64,000 nt of DNA from Skeletonema tropicum (Eukaryota > Bacillariophyta > Thalassiosirophyceae > Thalassiosirales > Thalassiosiraceae), in contig CM074137.1 in NCBI GenBank assembly GCA_037178625.1, forward strand, positions 930,001 to 994,000. The letters run 5' to 3'. The translations under genes were made by a program, and so were the position numbers. The notes under the pieces were generated by a model. That model was not told the origin of the DNA. It worked only from the letters and a program-made list of their open reading frames with translations, and did no database searches. This document shows positions 10,530-20,524 of the stretch, piece by piece (position 1 is the first letter of the stretch; each line of letters opens with the position of its first letter).

Positions 10530-10576
10530 GGTTTGTGGTATTTGCGTGGATCTAAATAATGAGAGGAGCTAAGTCG

Positions 10577-10616
10577 TTCGGTCGGTCGGTCGGTCGGTCG
10601 GTCGGTCGGTCGGTCG
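10577..10616. repeat. (CGGT)n tetranucleotide repeat
   Basis: About nine uninterrupted CGGT units, just outside the transposon at 9362-10529. Confidence 0.95.
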
Positions 10617-10857
10617 TTCTGTCCGGGCCCTTTGGCGTGTCCTTTGGCCTTCACGGGCATTTTCGATCGACTCTTTCTTTGATTGGCTTGATTTGACCCC
10701 TTGCCCCCCCCGTTTTTAGAATTTTCGATTGACTCTTTCTTTGATTGGCTTAGATTTGGTAGGCATCAACTACGCCAACATGACAACTCTCACATCCTTC
10801 ACCCTACCTGCACCTTCTCTCATAAAATAATGTACACTCCTCAGAAACATTTCATCC

Positions 10858-11431
10858 ATGAAGTTGCCTCCATACACATCCGTTTTCCGCTACTACGGTG
10901 GTCTCTACATCGGTGATGCTACAGAAAATGATATGCCTCATGGCTTTGGCTTTTTTAGCATCCCACAAAAAGATGGATACTCTTCAATTTGGTACATCGG
11001 TAACTTCAAATTTGGCCAAGAACACGGATTCGGAACAATGTTCTACCCAGAACACGGCGTTTCTTACACAGGTATCTACTCTCAAGGGGAGGTGCAATGT
11101 GATACCACCCTATCCTCTGCCGAGATCAACCTTCATCTCCAAACACACCTCATCCATGTCTCCAACATCCTCAACAACGTACAGGAGGATTTGGATGATG
11201 CAAAGACCACGATCGAACAGGTCAATTGCTCCTTGACTAACTGGAAAACAAAATTTGATATTGTGTGTAACTTAGCACAGAGTTCTGGGGTCGATCTTGA
11301 AACCCTCAACCCTCAACAATATCAGAAATGAACATGATACTCTTACATTGTACAACAAGGCTCTCACTTCTAACGTCAATTACATCACCACTTTCACCAA
11401 CATTAAGAAGGAATCCGAGAGTGGGTACTAA
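10858..11431 (+). CDS. Short MORN-repeat protein, frame shifted near its end
   Basis: The frame from 10858 gives 157 residues. Two MORN-type units are visible: YYGGLYIGD...MPHGFGFF at residues 12-33 and WYIGNFKFGQEHGFGTMFYP at residues 43-62, followed by VSYTGIYSQG. A probable coiled coil follows at residues 80-140. The frame ends at TGA 11329-11331, but a +1 frame is open across that point and continues as EHDTLTLYNKALTSNVNYI to a TAA at 11429-11431, so the intact protein was probably about 190 residues. MORN repeats usually bind membranes or other proteins; no specific role is assigned. The break may be a base-calling error or a mutation. Confidence 0.6.
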
Positions 11432-12340
11432 CTCTGCCAAATCATACTAACAGTCCTGTAGAATATTATTTCACCAAATGATTTACATCTCGCTCTAATT
11501 TCTTCCTACCTGTCTTCAATCGTTTCCACACGTTCACATTAAACCTCTTCATAGATAATCCCTCTCACATAAATCAATATTCTCCCAACCGTGTCTCAGT
11601 AATCACTACACAGCATTCGTAGAAGGCAATGTACAACCTTTATTACATAATTATTAAAGTGTTACATAACGTACTATTTGAATACTGCTATGTATATAAG
11701 TAGACACAATCAATATCGTAGTAGATAGCCGGTGCCTCCTCTCTTATTTAGAAAACCCGCGCAGCGGCTAGACGAGCGTCAGCGAGGCTAGTGTTGTGAA
11801 AAAGGTGAGGTGAGGTGGGGCAGGGTGGGCGGGGGGCGAATGAAGGGGGAATTTGGGGCTGAGTTGGGGCTAAGTTGGGCCTCAACTTAGCCCCAACTTA
11901 GCCCCCCCCTCATTCGCCCCACGCCCCTCTCTACTCCCAACGCGTTGGTGGCGTTGCGTACCACCTTAATTAGGTAGCCAAACATGCTCTGTAGTACGAT
12001 CATAAGGAACTTTCCAAACAGCATTAGTCGGCAAGTTAGGGTTCAGTGGCTTCCTCTCTAGCTATTAGAGAGAGCGGCCACATTCGGCAGCCATGGCGGA
12101 TCATGGCGGCCACCGTTTTTGTGTGATGGTGCGTAGATCTTTCAGCAATTACTGAACCTTTCATGTAAAGATAGTTTCACAAAAGTTGTTGCAAGATTTC
12201 ACAGAAGTTTCACACACCTCGCACGCACCTCGCACGCACGTGCGTGCGAGGTGCGTGCGAGGTGCGTGCGAAGTGTGTGAAACTTCTGTGAAATCTTGCA
12301 ACAACTTTTGTGAAACAATTGAATCTCACTCAGTCTTCAT
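11432..12340. other. Gene-free stretch rich in large hairpins
   Basis: No gene is supported. It contains a G/C-rich hairpin at 11833-11920, whose arms read GGGCGAATGA...GGGGCTAAGTTGGG and the complement, and a much longer palindrome at 12174-12316, listed separately. Confidence 0.7.
12174..12316. repeat. 143-bp near-perfect palindrome
   Basis: The left arm starts GTTTCACAAAAGTTGTTGCA and the right arm ends with its exact complement. The arms meet at GCACGCAC|GTGCGTGC. The tip consists of an 11-bp GTGCGTGCGAG unit, present three times on the right and twice on the left, so one unit is unpaired. It could be a foldback mobile element or the source of a long hairpin RNA. Confidence 0.9.
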
Positions 12341-12948
12341 CAGGGTTGTGTACCCACGGGAAATAACCCTGGGTAGGTAGGTGTGGGTAGTACCCAAAGT
12401 GCTCACCCCAATGGGTAGGTGGGTGTGGGTATCTACCCATACCCACCCAATTTTGCTGGGTTTTGGGTAGGTGTGGGTACCTGTTCTTCTTCCATGTAGT
12501 ACTGCCAATTTCAGCTCTACGTGCATCAAACGCCTTCCTTGAGTGTGTATATATTTAGTACATGCACCTGGTTTGATGATCATCATCGAGCCCTCAGCGT
12601 TTCGAAAAGGCTTTTTCTCTCTAGGCTGTAAATCTGGTCTGAGGAGGGGAACGTAATATCTAATATCACATTCATTTTGTATGCAATTCGAGTGAAACTA
12701 CATCGAATTTACTTGCAATGCACATATTCACTACTCCTGCCAACTCCTCCAGCACCTTTTGCCTCCTTTTGCTCCCTTTTCAACGTACCCATCCATTGTC
12801 CAAACAGCACCCACTCGGGTAGGTGGGTATGGGTATCTACCCATTCCGAAATCCCGCCGGGTAGGTACTTGATGGGTATACCCACACCCGATACCTACCC
12901 ATTTTTCGGGTACTTCGGGCTGGGTACCACGGTGGGTACACAACCCTG
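12341..12948. mobile_element. hAT-like MITE, GGGTA-rich, copy 1
   Basis: The element begins CAGGGTTGTGTACCCACGG and ends with the complement CGGTGGGTACACAACCCTG (one mismatch allowed). It is flanked by the 8-bp direct repeat GTCTTCAT at 12333-12340 and 12949-12956. The CAGGG terminus and 8-bp duplication are hAT features. Subterminal regions are packed with GGGTAGGT/ACCTACCC repeats in both orientations. No transposase ORF is present, so it is non-autonomous. A second family member lies at 58342-58726. Confidence 0.9.
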
Positions 12949-13193
12949 GTCTTCATATTATATTCACGATGGATGATGACGATACGGATGGAGCGAAGGT
13001 TGGAGGTTTTATGGAGTTGGAGGTGATGAATAGAAGATCCCACAATGCATCGCTTTTTCTGTGGGGAGTGCGACTATTTATACGGGAAATCTCTCTTGTT
13101 AGCGATTTAAGCTCAGCTTCACCGAGATCTAAGAGGTGGCACAAAAAATACACCGGACCCCAGAAAACAGCCAGAGCAGCGCAGCTAATAATC

Positions 13194-14777
13194 ATGATGA
13201 AGTCGGCAGTAGCCGTGGCAGCGGCAATCCTGCTCGCACGTCCTGATCTCTATTCAGCTGCAAACAATCAAGAGCGCCTAGAAGAACACATATCTCAGGT
13301 ATTGGAGACACCATTTCTTGGACAGCACGTGGGGCTTGCGATATTTGACATCAACAACGATGGCGCACCTGATGTTCTATTCGCGGCAGGAAGGCACTGG
13401 GTAGACCAATCCTACGCTCTCATCAACTTGGGACCAATATATACTGAAAATAATGGTGATTTTGAAGGTGTCAGATTCAGCAAAGCGCTGCCTGTTGGAC
13501 CACCAGGTGGGTACTATCAGATCGATGTGGCACCGTCGTCGTTACACACAAAATCATTACATGATGATAATGGAACACATCATAATACGATGGTACTGCT
13601 AGTTGGTGGGACATGTCACGATGATACACCGACTCAATTTGGCTCTTGTGTTATGGAAGAAAATACTCCTGCTAGATTACTAAAAGTTGGTGTTTCTGGA
13701 TGCAATATACACAATCCCGATGTGGAATGCAACTTGGATTGGGATCTAGTTTGGGAAGATCCACATCCAAGAGGTGACAGAAATGGTGGATTTGCGTATT
13801 TTCAACATGCAATTCATCCATCGATAGCACTGTTAGGTCAAGGCGGGGTGGAAATATATCAATATCCATATCATCAGCAAGACAAGTCAAGTTTGGTGGA
13901 TGATGAGGATGAGTTCCGAATACCCGCACCGACGAAAACTGATCCTAGATCAGATTTTTCCCGTTACGCTGGGTTTGCTTCATCGAAGACACTATTGGGA
14001 GGTGCAATTGCTGCTGGAAGACGTAGTGATTATGATCCACCACAATTCGATCCAAAGGGTCATGCCAAAAGACTCAATTTACTAGTTTACAAAGATCAAC
14101 AATCATCAACAGTAACAGCGTTCGAGAAATACTTTTTGCCTTCGAACATCAGCGGAGAGCCATACCCAGGAAATACCTCCATTTCCATCCAAAGTACAAA
14201 CTTTCAATTTGACGATATCGATGGAGATGGTATAGATGATTTGCTAGAGGCTACATTCCTTTACTCATCGCAACGAGTACGTGGTCATCCGCTTCCGCAA
14301 CGTATCCATTTCTTGAACGAAAAAGGTCATGTGAAGGAAACGTTGGTCGTTCATGAGTCAGACGAAGGGGACGCAGGTAGATCAGTTACCACTGGCCAAA
14401 TATTCTCTGATAGTGTTCTACCTGATGTGGTATTTGCTTCGGCTAAAGGCATCGTTACAGTGTTCGCCAACTTGGGTGTGGATGAATATGGAAACTTTCG
14501 TGGCTTAGAGCAGCGCTATACATTTTCTGCTAAAAATCCTCAATGTCAAGTACGTGATGTTGCAGTCGCTCGTATGACTCAAAAAGATGGTGTTGACAAT
14601 CAGTGCTGGATTGGCCTCGTTGCGGCCGTGGCTTGCCCTTTTGAGAAGCCGACGCCCAAATTTCTGGGTGAGAATGAAATCTTTTACATTAATGGAAGTT
14701 GCGAGGATGACAGGAGGAGCAGCGCCATGCTGAGGACTGACAATTGGGCAGGTCGGGTCAAGACTGTTCAAATATAG
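13194..14777 (+). CDS. Secreted FG-GAP/VCBS-repeat protein
   Basis: The open frame reaches back to 12969, but I choose the ATG at 13194 because it is followed directly by a signal peptide (MMKSAVAVAAAILLARPDL); this gives 527 residues. Two clear calcium-binding FG-GAP-type blades are visible: IFDINNDGAPDVLFA at about residue 49 and FDDIDGDGIDDLLEA at about residue 342. The rest, including an ASAKGIVTVFANLG segment near residue 420, fits a beta-propeller like that of integrin alpha chains. There are several Cys pairs and no C-terminal membrane segment, so the protein is probably secreted or luminal. Its ligand is unknown. The MITE at 12341-12948 ends 245 bp upstream, so the promoter and 5' leader may include element sequence. 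Confidence 0.75.
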   Translation: MMKSAVAVAAAILLARPDLYSAANNQERLEEHISQVLETPFLGQHVGLAIFDINNDGAPDVLFAAGRHWVDQSYALINLGPIYTENNGDFEGVRFSKALPVGPPGGYYQIDVAPSSLHTKSLHDDNGTHHNTMVLLVGGTCHDDTPTQFGSCVMEENTPARLLKVGVSGCNIHNPDVECNLDWDLVWEDPHPRGDRNGGFAYFQHAIHPSIALLGQGGVEIYQYPYHQQDKSSLVDDEDEFRIPAPTKTDPRSDFSRYAGFASSKTLLGGAIAAGRRSDYDPPQFDPKGHAKRLNLLVYKDQQSSTVTAFEKYFLPSNISGEPYPGNTSISIQSTNFQFDDIDGDGIDDLLEATFLYSSQRVRGHPLPQRIHFLNEKGHVKETLVVHESDEGDAGRSVTTGQIFSDSVLPDVVFASAKGIVTVFANLGVDEYGNFRGLEQRYTFSAKNPQCQVRDVAVARMTQKDGVDNQCWIGLVAAVACPFEKPTPKFLGENEIFYINGSCEDDRRSSAMLRTDNWAGRVKTVQI

Positions 14778-14917
14778 TGAAAGCTCTGTCAAACTGTAGA
14801 GTAGAGAAATGTACATGAAGATGCAAACATGCAGAGATATTGAGAGAGAACTCCTTTATACATGTAGATAAAGATATGTAGTCAGAAATTCAGTTTAATG
14901 AGGAATACTTTTCATCA

Positions 14918-16690
14918 TTACTTCGAGCGGAGAGGATTTTGGCTCATCCACTTGGGTAAAAACTCAAATGGATCACCTTCATATTCCTGACTATATTTGA
15001 TTCCAGCCTTATCGAACAAAGGCTGCAATTCCTTTTTCCTCCACTTGATACAAGCATCAGCTGCGCCACCCATGAATTCTCCATCAATAAAACACTGAGG
15101 GAAAGTAGCGCATCCAGTCTGATCAGTCAATGCAGCCCGATACTTGTTGCCCATATTATCCTTGGCGTATTCAAAAGAGTCGATGTTGATTTGAGTGTAT
15201 TCTACTCCAATGGTATCAAAGAAATTCGTGATTGTCCAGCAAAATTCACAATATTGAAGCGAAAAAATGACAATTTTGTGTTTCGCAATGTTCTCCTTTA
15301 CAAATGCAACACTCTCCTCGGTGGAACTTGGCAAAGGTACAGGAGGAGGGGGTGAACTTGGAGTCGATGCCGCAATCTCCTTCTCTTCCTCTGTCATATC
15401 AGCTCCAATACCATCGAACAGAGGTGTGGATAGGTACCGTTCGCCTGTATCTGGTAATATGGCGACAATGGAAGTGCCTGGAGAGCAAGTCTCGGCATGT
15501 TTGAGTGCAGATGCCAGAATACCTCCACCCGACGTTCCAGTAAATATGCCCTCTTTTTGTGCCAATGTCTTACTTGTAGACATGGCAATATCACCACCTA
15601 CGTGGCAAACCTCATCAATCCGAGATCTCGCCTTGTCCACAAGAGATGGGATCCAATCGGGTGCCCATCCCTGAAGCAAATGTGGACGCCAGACGGGATG
15701 AGGATCCTTGAAGGAGGAAAGTTCTCCTTCGCCCTGTGGATATTCCGTCTCAATTTGACTATACAGCATCGGAGCATTGTCAGGCTCTACACAATGAATC
15801 TTCGTATCAGGTGAGCGACTTTTCATCACCTTACTAACACCATTCAATGTCCCGCCAGTACCATACGCCAAGAAGAGATGATCCAACGTTTCATCTCCCA
15901 TAGCATCGAGCAATTCCGGCCCAGTTGTCATCTCATGGACATAGGCATTTGCCTCATTATCAAACTGGTTCGGCCAGTACCAACCATGTTTCTCTGCCAG
16001 CTCCTTCGTTTTGATGACCATCCCACTACCCTTGTGTGCAGGATTGGTGAGAATCACGCGTGCACCTAGAAATCTCATCAGCTTCCGACGTTCGATTGAG
16101 AAAGACTCGGCCATGACGCAGACGAAGGGGTAGCCCTTGGCGTTGCACACCATGGCTAATCCGATGCCAGTGTTTCCAGAGGAACATTCGACTACTGTTT
16201 GACCTGGCTTGAGATGCCCGTTCTTTTCGGCCCACTGTATAATATATAGCAGATAGAAATGAGTTGTTTGGTGAGCGATAAACGAGATGACATCATCATG
16301 ACGTACATAATAATTTCACACATAATATTATTTTCGTGTCGTCGCTCATTGTCATCATCTTACCTCAATACAACCCAATGCCAAACGATCCTTCACACTC
16401 CCCATCGGATTAAACGCTTCGCATTTCACATAGACATTGACACCCTTCGGTGCCATCCTGTTTAGTTTCACAAGAGGTGTTTTACCAATGGTATCCAAGA
16501 TACTGCTCGATTTTTGTGATGGACGTGCATCGTTGGCGATGGATTCGATGATGGATGTGCTGCTGCTGCTGCTCATGTTGGAGACGATAATAATTCTGTG
16601 ACGTTTATTGATGGAAGCGTTATTTTTGCGTAGGAGGAGAGAGGAGGATGTTTTGCCAAGTGAGATGAAGCGGGGCATCAACAGCGACAT
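14918..16690 (-). CDS. Cysteine synthase fused to glutaredoxin
   Basis: Two exons on the minus strand, 16690-16364 and 16234-14918, join in phase 0 across a 129-bp intron and give 547 residues. Residues 1-60 look like an organelle-targeting extension. Residues 64-390 are O-acetylserine sulfhydrylase, the PLP enzyme that makes cysteine from O-acetylserine and sulfide: Lys100 in NPMGSVKDR is the PLP lysine, CSSGNTG at about 126-132 and GTGGT at about 234-238 bind the cofactor. After a Pro/Ser linker, residues about 415-515 form a glutaredoxin with active site Cys438-Glu-Phe-Cys441, the cis-Pro motif TFPQCF and a GG motif. An open frame extends to 16852, but the ATG at 16690 is preferred because it begins a plausible presequence. 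The gene converges on the FG-GAP gene. Confidence 0.92.
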
Positions 16691-17055
16691 GGTCGAGATA
16701 GTTGTATGATGAGTTGTGTCATACTTAATCACGATGCCGGCATTTTTGCCAACCTCCAACCTGACTTGTACCCCGCAAGATTTCATATTGATTCCTATTG
16801 TCGGTGGGCTTACCTCCAAAAGATCAACTAATTCCGACGTTAATATCGCCAACAGTATCTTTCTCTATCTACCTTCCTCCCTCTCTAGACAGTACCATAC
16901 CATTATGTGACAGCTCTCGCCCTCATAGCCCAGTTCGGTTATTATCATCACCTACTACACATTGAGCCCAAGCTATAAATCATAACAACAGGAAGCCAGT
17001 GATTCTCTCTAGAGAGTATGGTAGGTTGCATCGAACCGTATCAAAATAGATAATC

Positions 17056-17955
17056 ATGGAAGACACCGAAAATAATAATCATCAAGCTAGGCTAATCATC
17101 GCACCAACCAAAACAGCCCTCAGCACCGCATTATCCAACCTCGTCATTCAATCTTGCCACAGAGCACTACAACATTCCACCACATTCACAATTGCACTTA
17201 GCGGAGGGTCACTTCCAACATTCCTCCAAGAACTACCCGACGCATTTTCCAAAGCCGGTAAAGATCCACAATGGGACAAATGGCATGTTCTATTGGCAGA
17301 TGAGCGATGTGTGGTATCCTCTCACGAGGATTCCAATTTAGGTGCAATTCGGACACACTTTACAGACAATGTAGCTATACCACAATCACAAATATATGGT
17401 ATTGATGAGACGTTATTAGGATCATCGGAAGATGTTGCTGCATCCTATGAGAAGAATGTTGTCAAGTATCTATTAGAAAAGAAAAAGTCAACAACAACAG
17501 CTACTACTACTACTACTACTGATGATGATGATGGCAAGATTGACTGTGTCTTGTTAGGATTTGGTCCCGACGGACATACATGTTCCTTATTTCCAAATCA
17601 CAAACTATTAAGTGAACAAAGTCAATGGGTGGCATCCATTGATGATTCTCCAAAACCTCCTCCGTCAAGGATTACACTGACATTACCATTTTTGAATCAA
17701 TATTGTCAACAGATTATTTTTTGTGGGGCGGGTGTATCCAAGCGTCCGATAGTGCATGCGGTCTTTCGAAATGTTGAGAAGGTTCTTGAGAAAGAAGTAG
17801 TGGAACAGAATGATGCTGTAGTATTAGGGGCCAGGGTGGCATCTGTGGAATTGAGCAATCCAGCACCATATCCTTGTGGTATGGTACGACCACAAGGGTG
17901 TGGTGATGATGGCGACTCTTTGATTTGGCTTGTTGATGAAGATGCATGTTGCTAA
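17056..17955 (+). CDS. 6-phosphogluconolactonase
   Basis: A 299-residue single exon of the family's usual length. It hydrolyses 6-phosphoglucono-lactone to 6-phosphogluconate, the second step of the oxidative pentose phosphate pathway, which makes NADPH. Diagnostic motifs are LSGGSLP at about residue 54, LADERCV...EDSNLG at about 85-102, LLGFGPDGHTCSLFP at about 170 and PPSRITLTLP at about 206. A poly-Thr/Asp insertion at about 150-160 is a local low-complexity expansion. There is no evident targeting sequence, so a cytosolic location is likely. The first codons are Asn-rich and the ATG at 17056 has an A at -3 (ATCATGG context). Confidence 0.92.
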   Translation: MEDTENNNHQARLIIAPTKTALSTALSNLVIQSCHRALQHSTTFTIALSGGSLPTFLQELPDAFSKAGKDPQWDKWHVLLADERCVVSSHEDSNLGAIRTHFTDNVAIPQSQIYGIDETLLGSSEDVAASYEKNVVKYLLEKKKSTTTATTTTTTDDDDGKIDCVLLGFGPDGHTCSLFPNHKLLSEQSQWVASIDDSPKPPPSRITLTLPFLNQYCQQIIFCGAGVSKRPIVHAVFRNVEKVLEKEVVEQNDAVVLGARVASVELSNPAPYPCGMVRPQGCGDDGDSLIWLVDEDACC

Positions 17956-18036
17956 TAAGGAATTCATTTCAACTGTTGGTAGTACAAAGTAGTAAGAAAA
18001 AGTTGACTTTTGCATGTTACTCTTGTGTTGAAACTA

Positions 18037-18963
18037 TTATATTCCATCCGTTGCATATACTCTTTGGGACTTTTCACTCACAGCTTGTAGTATGAAGTTG
18101 CAGATATCTTTCAATGCACGCTCCGAGTCCGAATCTCTTCCATTTGGTACTGAATGACCTCCCTCGTGGTAAGTAATAGATACATCTAATCCAGCCGTTT
18201 GGTAGCAATCGTGCACTTGCTTGGCACTTTCGATTGGGTTGATTGTATCATTCTTTCCCATCACGAATAGCATCTTTGTTTCTTTTTTTAGTTCATGATT
18301 TGCTTGTTGTGAAAGGGAATTGAGTGCCTTTTTGTATGGATTGGGCCATGCAGCTCCATTCAGTACATACGAACAGTTCGATCGCTGCAAATCAATATTA
18401 GTTGCAAGTAATGCAGCGAGTAGAATTGCCCCCTGTGAGTGTCCCAAAATCAAATCATAGTTGTACTCTGTTGGTGTTGTAGTAGTAGAAGATGAGTCAC
18501 TACTTCTTGGGAGTACTGCATTCATGACATTTGATGCACTCTCATCAAAACCAATGTATTCATCTGCATTAAATGATCTAAATCCCGGAGACATTGTCCA
18601 CCAAGCGTATGCATCATCCGTGTCACTAATTTGGTATGGGGCTGTCAACGCTTCCCATTTGATGGATAATAGTTCACTTCTTTTTCTCTTTTCATCGTCG
18701 GCAATAAGGCTATCCTCCAGCAATGTCCTCAAAGGTAACAACCTCTTTAGGAATTCTTCACCATTTCCCCCCTTCCCATGTAAACACAGTATTCGAAAGA
18801 CATTATTATCATCATGAGGAGATGTTGTTGTGGCTGCTACTGCAGATGAGCTCAGACTACGATGACGCATCATCTGATGTTGAAGAAATGCTTGTGCGAT
18901 GCTGTTCTTCCGAGCGACGCAACTGATCAAGAAGAGTCTGGAGAAACTTCTTTTCACTGCCAT
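18037..18963 (-). CDS. FSH-family serine hydrolase (OVCA2-like)
   Basis: A 308-residue alpha/beta hydrolase. Residues 57-70 give the first strand and oxyanion region (RILCLHGKGGNGEEF). The nucleophile is Ser176 in GHSQG, the acid is probably Asp239 in FVMGKNDTINP, and the base is His270 in HEGGHSVP. This pattern and the LHG-x-G start are those of the FSH1/OVCA2 family, whose members act on esters; the natural substrate is not known. Residues 1-40 are Arg/Ser/Ala-rich with no acidic residue and could direct import into mitochondria. The gene converges on 6-phosphogluconolactonase with an 81-bp gap. Confidence 0.85.
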   Translation of the reverse strand: MAVKRSFSRLFLISCVARKNSIAQAFLQHQMMRHRSLSSSAVAATTTSPHDDNNVFRILCLHGKGGNGEEFLKRLLPLRTLLEDSLIADDEKRKRSELLSIKWEALTAPYQISDTDDAYAWWTMSPGFRSFNADEYIGFDESASNVMNAVLPRSSDSSSTTTTPTEYNYDLILGHSQGAILLAALLATNIDLQRSNCSYVLNGAAWPNPYKKALNSLSQQANHELKKETKMLFVMGKNDTINPIESAKQVHDCYQTAGLDVSITYHEGGHSVPNGRDSDSERALKDICNFILQAVSEKSQRVYATDGI

Positions 18964-19303
18964 GTCAGGTAGGTGCTTTGCTTTTAGGAGAGCTGTGGAC
19001 TGATAGCTATGAAAGTGGTGCGTGTTGCAATCGAGTTGGGATATGGTAGCTAAGGCAATAGAGCGCGAGTATTATTTATGACGGATACGTGCTTTCTTGA
19101 TGATTTCATGTATTTGAGATTTAGGGGGCTACCCCAAATGACCCCCTTAAAGGAACCTGGATCTATTAGTTAATTAAGCTGTAAACCCAAGAGTAAAGGG
19201 AGCATTTAGGGGGCAAAATGGACCATTTATTTACTTTTTGATTTTGTCGGCGACACAAACAAAAATAAAGCAAGTAGCAAGTGCATGATAGGATCTTTGC
19301 ACC
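18964..19303. other. Divergent intergenic region between the FSH hydrolase and LAMTOR3-like genes
   Basis: About 340 bp that must hold the promoters of two divergently transcribed genes. A GGGGGCTACCCC...GACCCCC pair near 19125-19145 is a small inverted motif. I see no gene in it. Confidence 0.5.
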
Positions 19304-20524
19304 ATGGCAGATCAGCAGGGCCAGCAGCAACAACCACGGGGCATCCTCCCCTCCGAAACACTCAACGCACTCGACAATCTCGTCGACCGTCTCAATTTTT
19401 CCTCCGGTCGTCTTCCCAACGTCAACAACAACAATAACACTACTAATAACGAGGATGATGATGTCCGTCCACTCCCCATCCGCGCCCTCTTGGTTGGAAC
19501 CAACGAGGGTGTCGGCCTCTCCCGCTCCCTTGGTTCGGCGCACACTGCCTCTCAAATACGATCGAACAATATGAACGGTGGCGGTGGTGATCCATCATCG
19601 TCATTTTCACATTCGGGGAGCATGAGCGAAGAAGTGTTGAGTAGCATTGAAACTGTTTGGGCGACATTGGTGAGTGCCGCGCCTCCTCATGTGATGGCTG
19701 CTACGGCTGCTGCTGCCGCAGCTGCCGCAAATAGTAGTAGTAGTAGTAGTGGTGGTGGTGGTAGTGCGAATGATGAAGAAAAGAAGGAGGATGGTGTACC
19801 GACGCACATTCAGCCTCCGCATCCACTGTTATCACCCTTGCAATTGGGGGATACGATTAAAACGGTTACTGCGACGTATGATAATTGCACGTTGATTCAT
19901 ATCCACATGCCTCCATTGGTAGTTACTTTCGTGGCACTTCCCGAAGCGAATATTGGTGCTATCCGATGCATGGCATTACCATTGTTAAAAGTGTTATTGG
20001 AACCTGTGAGACGTGCCCTGGTACGAAGTCGGGGAGGCGGTGTAGCTGGGGGGAATACAGTTATTGGAAGTCCAAATGGAGGGGCTGGACAGGTGATGGG
20101 CGGGATGGATTTAGGACCGGGTATCATGATGGAACAAATGATGGCTGCGGGGGGACAAATGCAGCAGCACCAGCCTAATCATCCACAGCAGCAGCAACAA
20201 CAACAACAAATGATGTTTGGACAGCAGGCACAACAACAGCAACAATTACAACAAGTATATGACCAACAACAACAATATCAACAGCAGCAGCAACAGCAAT
20301 TCCAACAACAACAACAACAGCAGCAGCAGCAGCCATCACAACAACAGCAACTCTTATTGCAGCAACAATTGTTAAATCAACAAATGCTACTACAACAGCA
20401 GCAAATGTATCAGGGTGGGAATAATTTAGATCCACAGCAATTGTATCAGCAGCAGCTTTATATGTTGCAGCAGCAGTATCAACAGCAGCAGCAGCAACAA
20501 CAACAACAACAGCAACAGTTTTGA
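19304..20524 (+). CDS. LAMTOR3/MP1-like roadblock protein with long poly-Gln tail
   Basis: A single exon of 406 residues. Residues about 56-72 (IRALLVGTNEGVGLSRS) and about 186-230 (TVTATYDNCTLIHIHMPPL, then VVTFVALPEANIGAI) align with the first strand and the core strands of the roadblock fold of LAMTOR3/MP1, a Ragulator subunit that recruits Rag GTPases and TORC1 to lysosomes. In LAMTOR3 the same region reads as a Tyr-Asn-Thr strand followed by a PLVV-SFIAS strand and an Ala-Asn-Thr-Gly turn. Between them lie low-complexity Asn, Ala, Ser and Gly tracts. From residue 284 onward the chain is mainly Gln with Tyr, Leu and Met. LAMTOR3 itself is about 124 residues, so both insertions and tail are lineage additions. 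Other roadblock proteins are possible. Confidence 0.6.
   Translation: MADQQGQQQQPRGILPSETLNALDNLVDRLNFSSGRLPNVNNNNNTTNNEDDDVRPLPIRALLVGTNEGVGLSRSLGSAHTASQIRSNNMNGGGGDPSSSFSHSGSMSEEVLSSIETVWATLVSAAPPHVMAATAAAAAAAANSSSSSSGGGGSANDEEKKEDGVPTHIQPPHPLLSPLQLGDTIKTVTATYDNCTLIHIHMPPLVVTFVALPEANIGAIRCMALPLLKVLLEPVRRALVRSRGGGVAGGNTVIGSPNGGAGQVMGGMDLGPGIMMEQMMAAGGQMQQHQPNHPQQQQQQQQMMFGQQAQQQQQLQQVYDQQQQYQQQQQQQFQQQQQQQQQQPSQQQQLLLQQQLLNQQMLLQQQQMYQGGNNLDPQQLYQQQLYMLQQQYQQQQQQQQQQQQQF

Noticed and set aside
10858..10920. A MORN gene start upstream at 10831 (ATGTACACTCC)
   Set aside because: That frame differs from the MORN frame and ends after about 30 codons.
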